Shown here piece by piece: positions 26,257 to 34,073 of a DNA stretch of 64,000 nucleotides; within the stretch, counting starts at the first letter, position 1; each line of letters begins with the position of its first letter. Under the pieces are notes generated by a model. The model had not been told where the DNA came from, did not search any database, and was given only the letters and a program-made list of their open reading frames with translations. This DNA is from Acidimicrobiia bacterium. GTDB taxonomy: Bacteria > Actinomycetota > Acidimicrobiia > Acidimicrobiales > Bin134. Position numbers and translations under genes: made by a program. Location: contig JAJDUJ010000011.1 of the NCBI GenBank assembly GCA_022826705.1, forward strand, positions 124,001-188,000. Reading direction: 5' to 3'.

Positions 26257-28323
26257 CTAGGAAATTGCGGCTACGGCCAGTCGCTCAAAGGCGGTATGGG
26301 CTTCAAAACCGGACTGGGAGCGGGTCCGCTGCCAACTCCCGTCAGCCAAGAGATCCCAGGCCAGCGTGTCATCTTTGAGGTTGTATTCCAGCACTTGGTC
26401 GAGGCGGTGGCGCAGCTCCGGGTTGACCACCGCCACCAGAGCCTCGATTCGGCGGATGAGGTTACGGGGCATGAGATCGGCGGAGCCGATGTAGTAGGCC
26501 GGAGCGCCGATGTCCTCGCCGTTGCCGAAGTAGTAGATGCGGCTGTGCTCCAAGTAGCGCCCAATGAGGGAGCGGACTCGGATGGTGTCGGACATGCCCG
26601 GCACCCCGGGGCGCAGGCAGCAAATGGCCCGCACGATCAGATCGATCTCCACTCCGGCCTGGGAGGCCTCATAGAGGGCTTCCACCATCTCGGCATCGGC
26701 CAGGCTGTTCATCTTCATGATGATCCGGCCTTCGGGGCCGCGGGCCGCCTCGTTGCGGATCAGCTCCGTCACCGTGGGCCGCAGGGCTTGGGGCGCGGGC
26801 ACCAGGCGGCGAAATTGGATATCGCGGCCGTAGCCGGTCAAGGAGTTGAACAACTGGGTCAGATCCACCCCGACCTCGGGGTCGGCGGTGAACAGCCCCA
26901 GATCGGTGTACACCCGGGCGGTGATGGAGTTGTAGTTGCCGGTGCCGATGTGGCAATAGCGGCGCACACCGTCGGCTTCTTCTCGCACCACCAGGCAGGT
27001 CTTGGCGTGGACCTTGAGGCCTACCAGCCCATAGGCCACGTGGACGCCGGCCTGCTCCAGCCGGCGGGCCCACTCGATGTTGGCCTCCTCGTCGAAGCGG
27101 GCCTTGAGCTCCACCACCACCGCCACCTGCTTGCCGCTTTCTGCGGCCCGGATGAGCGACCGTACGATCGGGCTGTCACCCGAGGTTCGGTACAAGGTGA
27201 GCTTGATGGCCAGCACCTTGGGGTCGTTGGCCGCCTGCCAGATGAACTCCTGCACCGTGGCAGTGAAGGAGTCGTAGGGATGGTGGACCAGGATGTCGCC
27301 CTCGCGGATGCGGGCGAACAGGTCGATCGGCTGGTCGCCGGGCGCTTTGGAGGGCAGGGGATTGACCGGTTTCCATGACGGGTTCTTGAGATCGGGGCGG
27401 TCCACCGCGAACAGGTCCCAAAGGCTGGACAGCTCCAACAGGGTGTCCACCTCGTAGACGTCGTCGCGCTCGATGTCGAGCTCCTCGATGAGCAGATTGC
27501 GGATCTCCGACGACACCAGGTGCTCCACCTCTAGGCGGACCACGCTGCGGAATCGGCGGCGGCGCAGTTCCACCTCCACCGCGGCCAGCAGGTCTTGGGC
27601 CTCGCCCTCGTCCACCGCCAAGTCGGCGTTGCGGGTCACGCGGAAGGCCACCGTCTCGGTGATCTCCATCCCCGGGAACAGGGTGGGGAGGTGAGCAGCC
27701 ACCACCTGCTCGATGGGAACGAAGCGATGCTCGTCGGGGAGTTGGAGGAAGCGGCCGAACGTGGCTGGAACCTTCAGGCGGGCAAACCGCTGGTGGCCGT
27801 CGGCCGGGTCGATCATCAGCACGCCCAAGCTCAGCGACAGATTGGATATGTAGGGGAACGGGTGGCCGAGATCCACCGCCAGAGGGGTGAGCACGGGGTA
27901 GATGCGGTCGTCGAACTCGCCGGAGAGGAACTTGCGGTCTTCGTCGTCCAAGTCGTCCCAGTTCAGAATCTCGATGCCAGCGTCGGCCATCTCCACATTC
28001 AGGCCGCTCAGGCAGCGGGCTGCCCGGTCCATCTGGTGATCTACTTCGATGCGGATCTCGTGGAGCTGCTGGGCGGCGGTGCGGCCGTCGGGAGTGGTGC
28101 CGGTGAATTGGCCAGCCATCTGGTCTTTGAGACCGGCAACCCGAACCTGGAAGAACTCGTCCAGATTGGAGCACCAGATGGCGCAGAACTTGACCCGTTC
28201 CAGCAGGGGCAGCGACGGATCCTCGGCTTGGGCCAGTACCCGGCTGTTGAATTCCAGCCAAGAGAGCTCGCGGTTTATGAACCGTCCAGACTCAGCCTCA
28301 ATATCGATGGATTCCAATTCCAT
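26257..28323 (-). CDS. ppk: Polyphosphate kinase Ppk1
   Basis: This 688-residue enzyme reversibly polymerises the gamma-phosphate of ATP into polyphosphate. All four domains are present: N domain (INRELSWLEFNSRVLAQAE), head domain, and two phospholipase-D-like catalytic domains. The autophosphorylated histidine lies in CHIGTGNYN and the second active-site histidine in LEHSRIYYF. Length matches Ppk1. A downstream hairpin with a T-run at 26218-26236 probably ends its transcript. The gene lies next to the phosphate regulon, consistent with storing imported phosphate. A small conserved-looking gene lies 18 nt upstream. Confidence 0.96.
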   Translation of the reverse strand: MELESIDIEAESGRFINRELSWLEFNSRVLAQAEDPSLPLLERVKFCAIWCSNLDEFFQVRVAGLKDQMAGQFTGTTPDGRTAAQQLHEIRIEVDHQMDRAARCLSGLNVEMADAGIEILNWDDLDDEDRKFLSGEFDDRIYPVLTPLAVDLGHPFPYISNLSLSLGVLMIDPADGHQRFARLKVPATFGRFLQLPDEHRFVPIEQVVAAHLPTLFPGMEITETVAFRVTRNADLAVDEGEAQDLLAAVEVELRRRRFRSVVRLEVEHLVSSEIRNLLIEELDIERDDVYEVDTLLELSSLWDLFAVDRPDLKNPSWKPVNPLPSKAPGDQPIDLFARIREGDILVHHPYDSFTATVQEFIWQAANDPKVLAIKLTLYRTSGDSPIVRSLIRAAESGKQVAVVVELKARFDEEANIEWARRLEQAGVHVAYGLVGLKVHAKTCLVVREEADGVRRYCHIGTGNYNSITARVYTDLGLFTADPEVGVDLTQLFNSLTGYGRDIQFRRLVPAPQALRPTVTELIRNEAARGPEGRIIMKMNSLADAEMVEALYEASQAGVEIDLIVRAICCLRPGVPGMSDTIRVRSLIGRYLEHSRIYYFGNGEDIGAPAYYIGSADLMPRNLIRRIEALVAVVNPELRHRLDQVLEYNLKDDTLAWDLLADGSWQRTRSQSGFEAHTAFERLAVAAIS

Positions 28324-28341
28324 GCTGCGCTGCCTTCGGGT

Positions 28342-28644
28342 CTACCCCTCTCCCCTGCCGTCGGTCTCGCTCTGCTCGTCCTCTTCGTCGTAGCCCAAGT
28401 CCCAGTCGATCAGCATGTTTTCCCGCTCGGCGTCTCGGTTGATTCGCTCTCGATTCCGGCGGAACTGCGGATCATGGGGGGGAAGCAGCAGAAGGCGGGC
28501 CTCGGCCCGGGTCCTGAACTGCTCGATGAGCCCCGAGTCGCCAAAGTCGGACATGAAGTCCCAATGGGGTGCCACTGGGCCCATGTAAACCACCTTGACG
28601 TGCCCAACCGGCGGCTCGGGCAGGGCATCCATGGTGTCAGTCAT
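28342..28644 (-). CDS. Small acidic protein of unknown function upstream of ppk
   Basis: This 100-residue protein has a distinctive first half (GHVKVVYMGPVAPHWDFMSDFG) and a highly acidic tail (DLGYDEEDEQSETDG). No domain is recognised. The ATG at 28644 is preceded by AGGAG about 8 nt upstream, better than the longer frame starting at 28677. The stop lies 18 nt before the ppk start on the same strand, so it is probably co-transcribed with ppk. A regulatory partner of Ppk is conceivable but nothing in the sequence shows it. Confidence 0.7.
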   Translation of the reverse strand: MTDTMDALPEPPVGHVKVVYMGPVAPHWDFMSDFGDSGLIEQFRTRAEARLLLLPPHDPQFRRNRERINRDAERENMLIDWDLGYDEEDEQSETDGRGEG

Positions 28645-28807
28645 CGCGTTGCTCCTGTGGAATCGGGGCCGAGCCATTCTAACCGCAATCAGGCGATATC
28701 CCGAATGCGCACTTCAGCGGTCAAACCTCGCCGCGACACCCCTCCTCCATGCTTCCCGCTATGATTGGCGTCCGGACAGCCGATAGCTCATGAATTCTCT
28801 TTTGCGA

Positions 28808-28834
28808 GGGAACTTTTGGCTGAGGTGGGGCGTC
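28808..28834 (+). promoter_or_regulatory. Possible ECF-sigma-type promoter of the whiB gene
   Basis: GGGAAC at 28808-28813 and CGTC at 28831-28834 are separated by 17 nt. GGAAC plus CGTC with 16-17 nt spacing is the usual pattern for extracytoplasmic-function sigma factors. Transcription would start inside the palindrome just downstream. Confidence 0.35.
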
Positions 28835-28854
28835 TTACATGCGGGGGCATGTAA
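28835..28854. promoter_or_regulatory. Perfect palindrome upstream of whiB
   Basis: TTACATGC (28835-28842) and GCATGTAA (28847-28854) form an 8-bp perfect inverted repeat with a GGGG centre. It lies about 15-35 nt before the whiB start and just after the possible ECF promoter, so it fits an operator over the start site or a leader hairpin near the ribosome binding site GGAGG. Confidence 0.55.
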
Positions 28855-28868
28855 TCAATGGAGGTCCC

Positions 28869-29093
28869 ATGAACGAGAGCTGGATGGCTTACGGCAGGTG
28901 CGTCGAAGAGTCGCCCGATATCTTCTTCCCCAGCGACGGGCTAGGAGTGGAGAAGGCCAAGAAAATCTGCCAGGAATGCCTGGTGCAGGAGGCTTGTCTG
29001 GCCTACGCCCTGTGCAATCGCATCAAGCACGGGGTGTGGGGCGGGCGCTCCGAGCGCCAGCGCCGCCGGATGTTGCGCCAGGCCGCGGCCTGA
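28869..29093 (+). CDS. WhiB-family iron-sulfur transcription regulator
   Basis: This 74-residue protein has the four WhiB cysteines (Cys11, Cys34, Cys37, Cys43) that bind a [4Fe-4S] cluster, followed by the signature GVWGG (55-59) and a basic tail (SERQRRRMLRQ). WhiB proteins act with sigma factors and respond to oxidation or nitric oxide. The ATG at 28869 has GGAGG about 5 nt upstream; the longer frame from 28839 would run through the upstream palindrome. It is short, closest in size to the WhiB1 type, but I do not assign a paralogue. Confidence 0.92.
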   Translation: MNESWMAYGRCVEESPDIFFPSDGLGVEKAKKICQECLVQEACLAYALCNRIKHGVWGGRSERQRRRMLRQAAA

Positions 29094-29124
29094 GGGTGAT
29101 TTTCGATTGAGGAACTGGCGTCCG

Positions 29125-29967
29125 CTACGCCATCACGGAGCGAGAGGCAGCAAGAACTTGGGGGGCCATGGTCTCGGGGCCGGCCGCGGCCAGAGGAGTG
29201 CTGAACACCTCGGGAAACCAGATTGGCGTGGCACCCGAATCGGTGATGATGCCCAGGACTTCGGCGAAGTCCACCGCACCCTCGCCGGGTAGGAGTCGGG
29301 CGGTCATGGTCTCGGTGGCGATGTCCATATCGTCGGGGAGCTCGGCGGCGGCATCGCACAGCTGAACCACCCGCAGCTTCTCGGCGGGAATCTGGCGCAG
29401 CAGATCGGGGTTGGGACCGCCGGGCTGGCGATACCAGTGCCACGTGTCCACCATGATGCCGCTGTTGTCGCAGTCGGCCCGCTCGATGATCTCCCACGCG
29501 GTGGCCAAATCGGGGATGCCGGTCCAGGGGAGGAACTCCACGCTTACCTGCAAGCCGGCCTCCGCCGCGCCCTGGCACAAGGTTCGGAAGCGATCCACAA
29601 CATCGTCCATGGGCGGCAGTGTGGCTTCCATGGTGACCGCCACCAGTTCCCGGCTGCCCACCGCATTGGCGTACTGGCTCAGATATGCCACCTCTCCTGC
29701 GGCCGCGTCGCGGTCGGAATTCAGCCAGCCGAAAGCAGCTTCAGCCACCGGATGGGCCAATCCGAGCTCTTGGAGCCGGTCGATCAGCCAGGCGGTATCG
29801 ACCCCAGCGGTCCCTAAGACGAATGGCCAAACACTGATGCCGGTGTAGCCCGCCTCGGCGGTCGCAGCCAGCGACGACTCCAACTGGTCGAAATTCAGTT
29901 CGAAGGGATTGACGCATAGCGTGCCCAACGACATGACGAGCTCTTCGGAGGGCGAGGCTGCGGTCAT
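29125..29967 (-). CDS. Sugar phosphate isomerase/epimerase-like TIM-barrel protein
   Basis: This 280-residue protein belongs to the xylose-isomerase-like/AP endonuclease family 2 group. Likely metal ligands are the glutamate in VSVEFLPW, aspartate and histidine in MVDTWHWYR, and the late glutamate in WFPEVFS. Other barrel strands (GYTGISVWPF, LRVVQLCDAA) match the fold. The substrate is not known; relatives include inosose, hydroxypyruvate and tagatose-3-epimerases. It ends 31 nt from the convergent whiB gene and starts 35 nt upstream-side of tatA on the same strand. No sugar operon is nearby. Confidence 0.8.
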   Translation of the reverse strand: MTAASPSEELVMSLGTLCVNPFELNFDQLESSLAATAEAGYTGISVWPFVLGTAGVDTAWLIDRLQELGLAHPVAEAAFGWLNSDRDAAAGEVAYLSQYANAVGSRELVAVTMEATLPPMDDVVDRFRTLCQGAAEAGLQVSVEFLPWTGIPDLATAWEIIERADCDNSGIMVDTWHWYRQPGGPNPDLLRQIPAEKLRVVQLCDAAAELPDDMDIATETMTARLLPGEGAVDFAEVLGIITDSGATPIWFPEVFSTPLAAAGPETMAPQVLAASRSVMA

Positions 29968-30002
29968 GGAGGCGCGATGTTAGATGAAGCTGTGGAGTGG
30001 AG

Positions 30003-30182
30003 CTATGCGTCGGTGGGCTTCTCGTCGGCGCTGTCCTCGGCCTTCGAACTCTCGGTCACGCCTTCTTTGAATTCCTTCTGGGCCCGACCCAGCGAGCGGG
30101 CCAGCTTGGGGAGCTTGGCCCCGCCGAACAGCACCAGCAGGATGACCAAGACGATGATCAGCTCCGTAGCCCCGAGATTCAT
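30003..30182 (-). CDS. tatA: Sec-independent translocase subunit TatA
   Basis: This 59-residue protein has the full TatA/E architecture: a very short N-terminus, one membrane helix (GATELIIVLVILLVLFGG), the FGGAKLPKLARSLG hinge, an amphipathic helix (ARSLGRAQKEFKEG) and an acidic tail. TatA multimers form the pore that exports folded proteins. Its length lies just under common gene-calling cutoffs. The ATG is at 30182 and the stop TAG at 30003. No tatC or tatB is adjacent. A WhiB gene begins 49 nt upstream-side on the same strand. Confidence 0.93.
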   Translation of the reverse strand: MNLGATELIIVLVILLVLFGGAKLPKLARSLGRAQKEFKEGVTESSKAEDSADEKPTDA

Positions 30183-30230
30183 GGGCCAAGGCTACCCCGA
30201 AACCGCGCCGACTGCGTCAACAGGGGCAGC

Positions 30231-30548
30231 TCAAGCGCCGGAGGTGTCAGCTACCGCTTTCAGCGGCTCCCGCACCCGCGTGAGTCCTCGGGCCCGGCGC
30301 ACCCGGCGCCGCTCCCGCTCGCTCATGCCACCCCAGATCCCGAATTTCTCCCCATTCACAATGGCGTATTCCAGGCATTCCTCGCGCACTACGCAGGCCC
30401 GGCAGACCTCCTTGGCCTCTCGGGTAGAAGCCCCCCGTTCGGGGAAGAACAGATCGGGGTCAACCCCCAAACAGTTGGCCAGTGCTTGCCAAGCCCGACC
30501 TTCGTCGCCTGTCTGCGAAGGCTTCGCAGTCGTCTCCACCAGTCTCAT
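30231..30548 (-). CDS. WhiB-family iron-sulfur transcription regulator, WhiB2/WhmD-like
   Basis: This 105-residue protein carries the four cluster cysteines (Cys26, Cys49, Cys52, Cys58: VCRACVVREEC), the GIWGG turn, and a basic C-terminal region (MSERERRRVRRARGL) that contacts DNA. The CRACVVREECLEYAI pattern is close to WhiB2/WhmD, which governs septation in mycobacteria; I treat that as likely but not proven. AGGAGG sits directly upstream of the ATG at 30548. A 184-nt A/T-richer leader precedes it and holds a possible promoter. Confidence 0.93.
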   Translation of the reverse strand: MRLVETTAKPSQTGDEGRAWQALANCLGVDPDLFFPERGASTREAKEVCRACVVREECLEYAIVNGEKFGIWGGMSERERRRVRRARGLTRVREPLKAVADTSGA

Positions 30549-30616
30549 TGCGCCCTCCTGGAAATGGAAAGTGTCGCCCCCTGCCCGTCGCTTCCGAATT
30601 CAGGGCTATTTAGACA

Positions 30617-30647
30617 TGAATAGGAAACAACGTGCTTGTAATTTCAA
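30617..30647 (-). promoter_or_regulatory. Possible sigma-70-type promoter for the WhiB2-like gene
   Basis: On the minus strand TTGAAA (30647-30642) and TATTCA (30622-30617) are separated by 19 nt, about 70 nt upstream of the start. The spacing is slightly long, so support is weak. The local A/T-rich composition contrasts with the surrounding GC-rich DNA. Confidence 0.3.
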
Positions 30648-30732
30648 CAACGTAACCTTGACACGGAAATGTGCCAAACGCAAGAAGAAATTTTCTGAGC
30701 AGGAAAAACTTGCTGGGGCGGGAGTGCTCGCC

Positions 30733-32829
30733 TTAGCGGCGACCGCCCAGCATTTTGCGCTTGTGCTCCACGAAGTCCACCAACACGTAGTCGCCCAGGG
30801 TTTCCGGTGTGGTGAAGAAGGCCCGACCGCCGTTCATCTTGGAGATCTGCTCGATGAAGTTGGTGAGATAGGAGGTGGCGTCCAGCATGAAGGTGTTGAT
30901 GCGGATGCCCTCCCGAGTGGCCCGCATTACTTGTTCCAGGGTCTTGTCCACCGTTTCCCGAGCCGGCGGATAGGAGAAGAAGGGCCTCCCCTGCTCGTCC
31001 ACATGGGCGGTGGGCTCTCCGTCTGTCACCATGATGATCTGCTTGGTGCCGCTGTGTCGGGCCAGCATCTGGCGGGCCAGCATGAAACCGTGCTGCATGT
31101 TGGTGCCGTACACGAAGTCCCACGACACCTCGGGCAGCTGCTCGGGTTTCACCTCTCGGGCGATCTCGCTGAATCCCACGATGCCCAGGAAATCCCGGGG
31201 GTACTGCGAGCTGATGAGGGAGTGAAGGGCCATGGCCACCTTCTTGGCCGGCAAGAAGTTGTCCCTCATAGGCATGGAGAGCGACAGGTCGAGCATCAAG
31301 ACGGTGGACGACCGCACGATGTTCTCGGTGCGCTCCACCTCGAAGTCCTCCGGCGACAGCTCCACCGGTGTGCCGCCACCGGTGCGCTGGATTGCATTGC
31401 GGATGGTTCGCTCGATGTCGAGGTTGAAGGGGTCGCCGAACTCGTAGGGCTTGGTGTGGTACTCCCGCTCGTGGCCCCCACCGAACATCTCCATGGCGTG
31501 CTGGCCCACCCGGTCTTGTTGGAGCTTCTTGAACAGGTCCGACAGAGCGTTCTGGCCGATCCGGCGAATCGCCCGGGGGGTGAGCTCCAGACGACCCTCT
31601 CGGTTCTCGATCAGTCCGGCCTCTTCCAGCAGCTTGGCCAGATCGGCCATCTGCTCCAGGCTCTGAGCCGCCTCGTCGCCCAGCAGCTCCCGGGCTCGGT
31701 CGATGTCCACTTCGGCCAGCGCGCCAGGGTTGTTGGCTGATCGCAACAGGTTGTCGAGCTGGTCCAAGTCGCCCAGCTCCTGCATCATCTGGGCCGCTGA
31801 GGCGAAATCCAGCGGATCGGCCCCGCTGAAGTCGTACGACTGGTCCCATCCCGCATCGGGGAACATGGCTTGGAGGTTCTGGGAAAGCTGGTCCACCTGC
31901 CAGCGCAGGTCCATGTCCTGCAAGAGCTGCTCGGCCAAGCCCTGGAGCTGCGCCCGCTGCTCGGGCGTCATCGACGCCATCATGGCCGACATGGCCGCCA
32001 TGCGCCGGGCCATCACCTCCAACAGCTCGCTCAGCGTTCGGGGGTTCTCGGGGAAGAAGTCGCCGAAGCGCTCCATGAAGCTGTCGAAGTCGGACTGAAG
32101 GCGCTCGTCCAGCATCCGGTTGCGCTCGGCCGGATCGTCGATGTCGGGGGATAGCTGCTCGTCGGCCGTCTGGCGCTTCTCCAACAGGCTGTTCAGCTCG
32201 GCCATCATGTCCTTGGCCCGGGCCAGGTCTTCGGGGGAGAGGTTGTTCATGCCGTCGGTCATCTGGTTGACGTAGTTCTGCATGAGCTGCTGGCGGAGCT
32301 GCTCCACCAAGTCGTCAAACCGCTGCTGGGCCTCCGACGAGGTGAACTGGTAGTTCTCCAACTCTTTGATCTGGCCGGCCAGATCGGGGGGCAGCATGTC
32401 GAGCTGGAACCGGCGCTGGTCCACGGTCTCTTCGGTGATGGCCGCCCGGCGCTCATCGCCCGATTCGGCCGCAGAGGCGGCCAGATCGTCGAGGGCATCG
32501 CGCTCCATGTCGATCACATCGCGCAGCTCCTGGGCGATGTCGTCGTAGACCCCGCCAAGGTCGTGTTGCTCCAGCCGCTCCTGGCGGCGTTGACGGAGTT
32601 GCTCCATCATCTCCCTCATGCCCTGCACCTGCTGGCCATCGACTTCGAAGCCCTGCTGGAGGAGCCGCCGAAGGGCGGCGTTGACATCGCCGTGGTAGAG
32701 GAGATCGTCGTTCATCTGGGCGAACAAGTCGGAAGTGGAGAAGTCGAACCCAGTTTGGGTGCCGTCCCAGCGGGAGTAGGCCACCCGGTGGGCTGACCGA
32801 CGCCGGGCCCTTCGCCATCTCCGAAGCAT
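30733..32829 (-). CDS. VWA-domain protein paired with an AAA ATPase
   Basis: This 698-residue protein ends in a von Willebrand A domain (about 505-698) with an intact metal site: Asp514-x-Ser516-x-Ser518, Thr576 and Asp603 (MVTDGEP). The first 500 residues are helical and rich in Glu, Gln and Leu (MREMMEQLRQRRQERLEQH), with no enzymatic motif. Such proteins usually work with MoxR/ChlI-like ATPases, and one is encoded close by at 34055-35464 on the same strand, separated by an inverted GH1-like gene. The pair may act as a chelatase-like or remodelling machine. The target is unknown. Confidence 0.87.
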   Translation of the reverse strand: MLRRWRRARRRSAHRVAYSRWDGTQTGFDFSTSDLFAQMNDDLLYHGDVNAALRRLLQQGFEVDGQQVQGMREMMEQLRQRRQERLEQHDLGGVYDDIAQELRDVIDMERDALDDLAASAAESGDERRAAITEETVDQRRFQLDMLPPDLAGQIKELENYQFTSSEAQQRFDDLVEQLRQQLMQNYVNQMTDGMNNLSPEDLARAKDMMAELNSLLEKRQTADEQLSPDIDDPAERNRMLDERLQSDFDSFMERFGDFFPENPRTLSELLEVMARRMAAMSAMMASMTPEQRAQLQGLAEQLLQDMDLRWQVDQLSQNLQAMFPDAGWDQSYDFSGADPLDFASAAQMMQELGDLDQLDNLLRSANNPGALAEVDIDRARELLGDEAAQSLEQMADLAKLLEEAGLIENREGRLELTPRAIRRIGQNALSDLFKKLQQDRVGQHAMEMFGGGHEREYHTKPYEFGDPFNLDIERTIRNAIQRTGGGTPVELSPEDFEVERTENIVRSSTVLMLDLSLSMPMRDNFLPAKKVAMALHSLISSQYPRDFLGIVGFSEIAREVKPEQLPEVSWDFVYGTNMQHGFMLARQMLARHSGTKQIIMVTDGEPTAHVDEQGRPFFSYPPARETVDKTLEQVMRATREGIRINTFMLDATSYLTNFIEQISKMNGGRAFFTTPETLGDYVLVDFVEHKRKMLGGRR

Positions 32830-32852
32830 CCCGCCAACCTACTCTGAACGAG

Positions 32853-34073
32853 ATGGATGGCCATACCGGTCCTGATCTCACCTGGGGGTGGACTGCCGAC
32901 TCGGTGGCGCTGGAGGGGGTTGCCCCCGCGGCCGACTGGTCGGTGTGGGAGCGGGAAGGACGGGCCCCCCGGTCGGGCGAGGGGTGCGGCTTCGGCATCG
33001 ACTTCCGGGCCGACCTTCAAATGCTGGCCGAGTGGGGATTCACCCATTGCCGGCTTCCGGTGGAGTGGGCTCGCATCGAGCCCGAGCCCGGCAGGTTGGA
33101 CCACGACGCTGTTGACCGGTATCTCGACGTGCTGGCCGCGGCCCGCTACGTCGGGCTGAAGACCTGGCTGGTGCTCCAGAACACCACTCTGCCGGGGTGG
33201 TTTGCCGACGATGAGGGCGGCTGGAGCACCCGGCAGGGGCGGACGCTGTGGTGGGCTCGCTGGGTGGATCGGTGCGGCGAGTGGTTCTCCGACCGGGTGG
33301 CCGGGTGGGTGCCGGTGGAGGATCCGGTGGGCTGGGCGGTGCGAAGCCGTCTGTTGGCCCAGCGCCCTCCGGGACGGCGCAGCACCGACGCTGCGGTGGA
33401 GGCGGCCCAGCACGGGCTGGAGGCCATGTTCGAGGCCTGCCGCCTGCTCCGCAGCGGGAGCCAGCCGGTGATGGGGGCATTCGGCCTCCACACCGTGTTC
33501 GCCGCCGATCAACGGGCCGACACCCTCGCCTGGCAGGGGTGGTGGGACCGGCTGCTGTGGCAGAGCTGGATCTCAGCGCTGACCGACGGGGAGATCACCG
33601 TGCCCGATCGTCCGATAGTCGCCCGCGAGGAGTTCCGTGAGGCGATCGATGTGGTGGGAGTGTGCTTCGACGCTCCGGTCTCAGTAGACCAACACGGCCA
33701 CCTCGGGCCCTACCCCCCTACCGCCCGGTGCGACGACTCCGGCATGGCCCCCGAGCCCGAGGAGTTGGGCCGGGCGCTGGCCCGCCTGGCCGACATTCTG
33801 GGGGATGTGCCGCTAGCGGTGGCTGGCACCGGCGTGTCCACCACCGATGAGACCTGGCGCGATCAACTCTTGGGGCGGACGCTGGATCAGGTGGAAGCCG
33901 CGAAGTCCGACGGCATCAACGTGGTGGGGTTATTCGTCGACACTGCGATGGACGGCTACCACTGGCACCTGGGGCGATCATCAGCCCGAGGCCTCTTCGA
34001 CCAAGACCGCAATCCCAAAGACGCCGCCTTCACCCTGCGCGATCGGATAAAGGGTCAGGTTCTTCCTCGATAG
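32853..34073 (+). CDS. Glycoside hydrolase family 1-like protein lacking both catalytic glutamates
   Basis: This 406-residue protein follows the GH1 barrel from end to end: WGWTADSVALEG, DLQMLAEWGFTHCRLPVEW, FADDEGGWSTR, and a C-terminal DGINVVGLFVDTAMDGYHW. The catalytic residues are missing. The acid/base motif NEP is E156-D157-P158, the sugar-binding H in HWDLP is replaced (QNTTLP, 109-114), and the nucleophile motif ENG is G325-T326-G327. It is therefore probably not a glycosidase. It is read oppositely to its VWA and AAA neighbours, starts 23 nt from the VWA start, and overlaps the AAA gene end by 19 nt. Confidence 0.83.
   Translation: MDGHTGPDLTWGWTADSVALEGVAPAADWSVWEREGRAPRSGEGCGFGIDFRADLQMLAEWGFTHCRLPVEWARIEPEPGRLDHDAVDRYLDVLAAARYVGLKTWLVLQNTTLPGWFADDEGGWSTRQGRTLWWARWVDRCGEWFSDRVAGWVPVEDPVGWAVRSRLLAQRPPGRRSTDAAVEAAQHGLEAMFEACRLLRSGSQPVMGAFGLHTVFAADQRADTLAWQGWWDRLLWQSWISALTDGEITVPDRPIVAREEFREAIDVVGVCFDAPVSVDQHGHLGPYPPTARCDDSGMAPEPEELGRALARLADILGDVPLAVAGTGVSTTDETWRDQLLGRTLDQVEAAKSDGINVVGLFVDTAMDGYHWHLGRSSARGLFDQDRNPKDAAFTLRDRIKGQVLPR

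Noticed and set aside
30644..30732. A/T-rich patch after the VWA gene considered as a terminator.
   Set aside because: The potential stem around the T-run is only about four base pairs.
29977..31740. A long plus-strand frame spanning the tatA, WhiB2 and VWA region.
   Set aside because: It covers three minus-strand genes with clear domains and spans their intergenic leaders.
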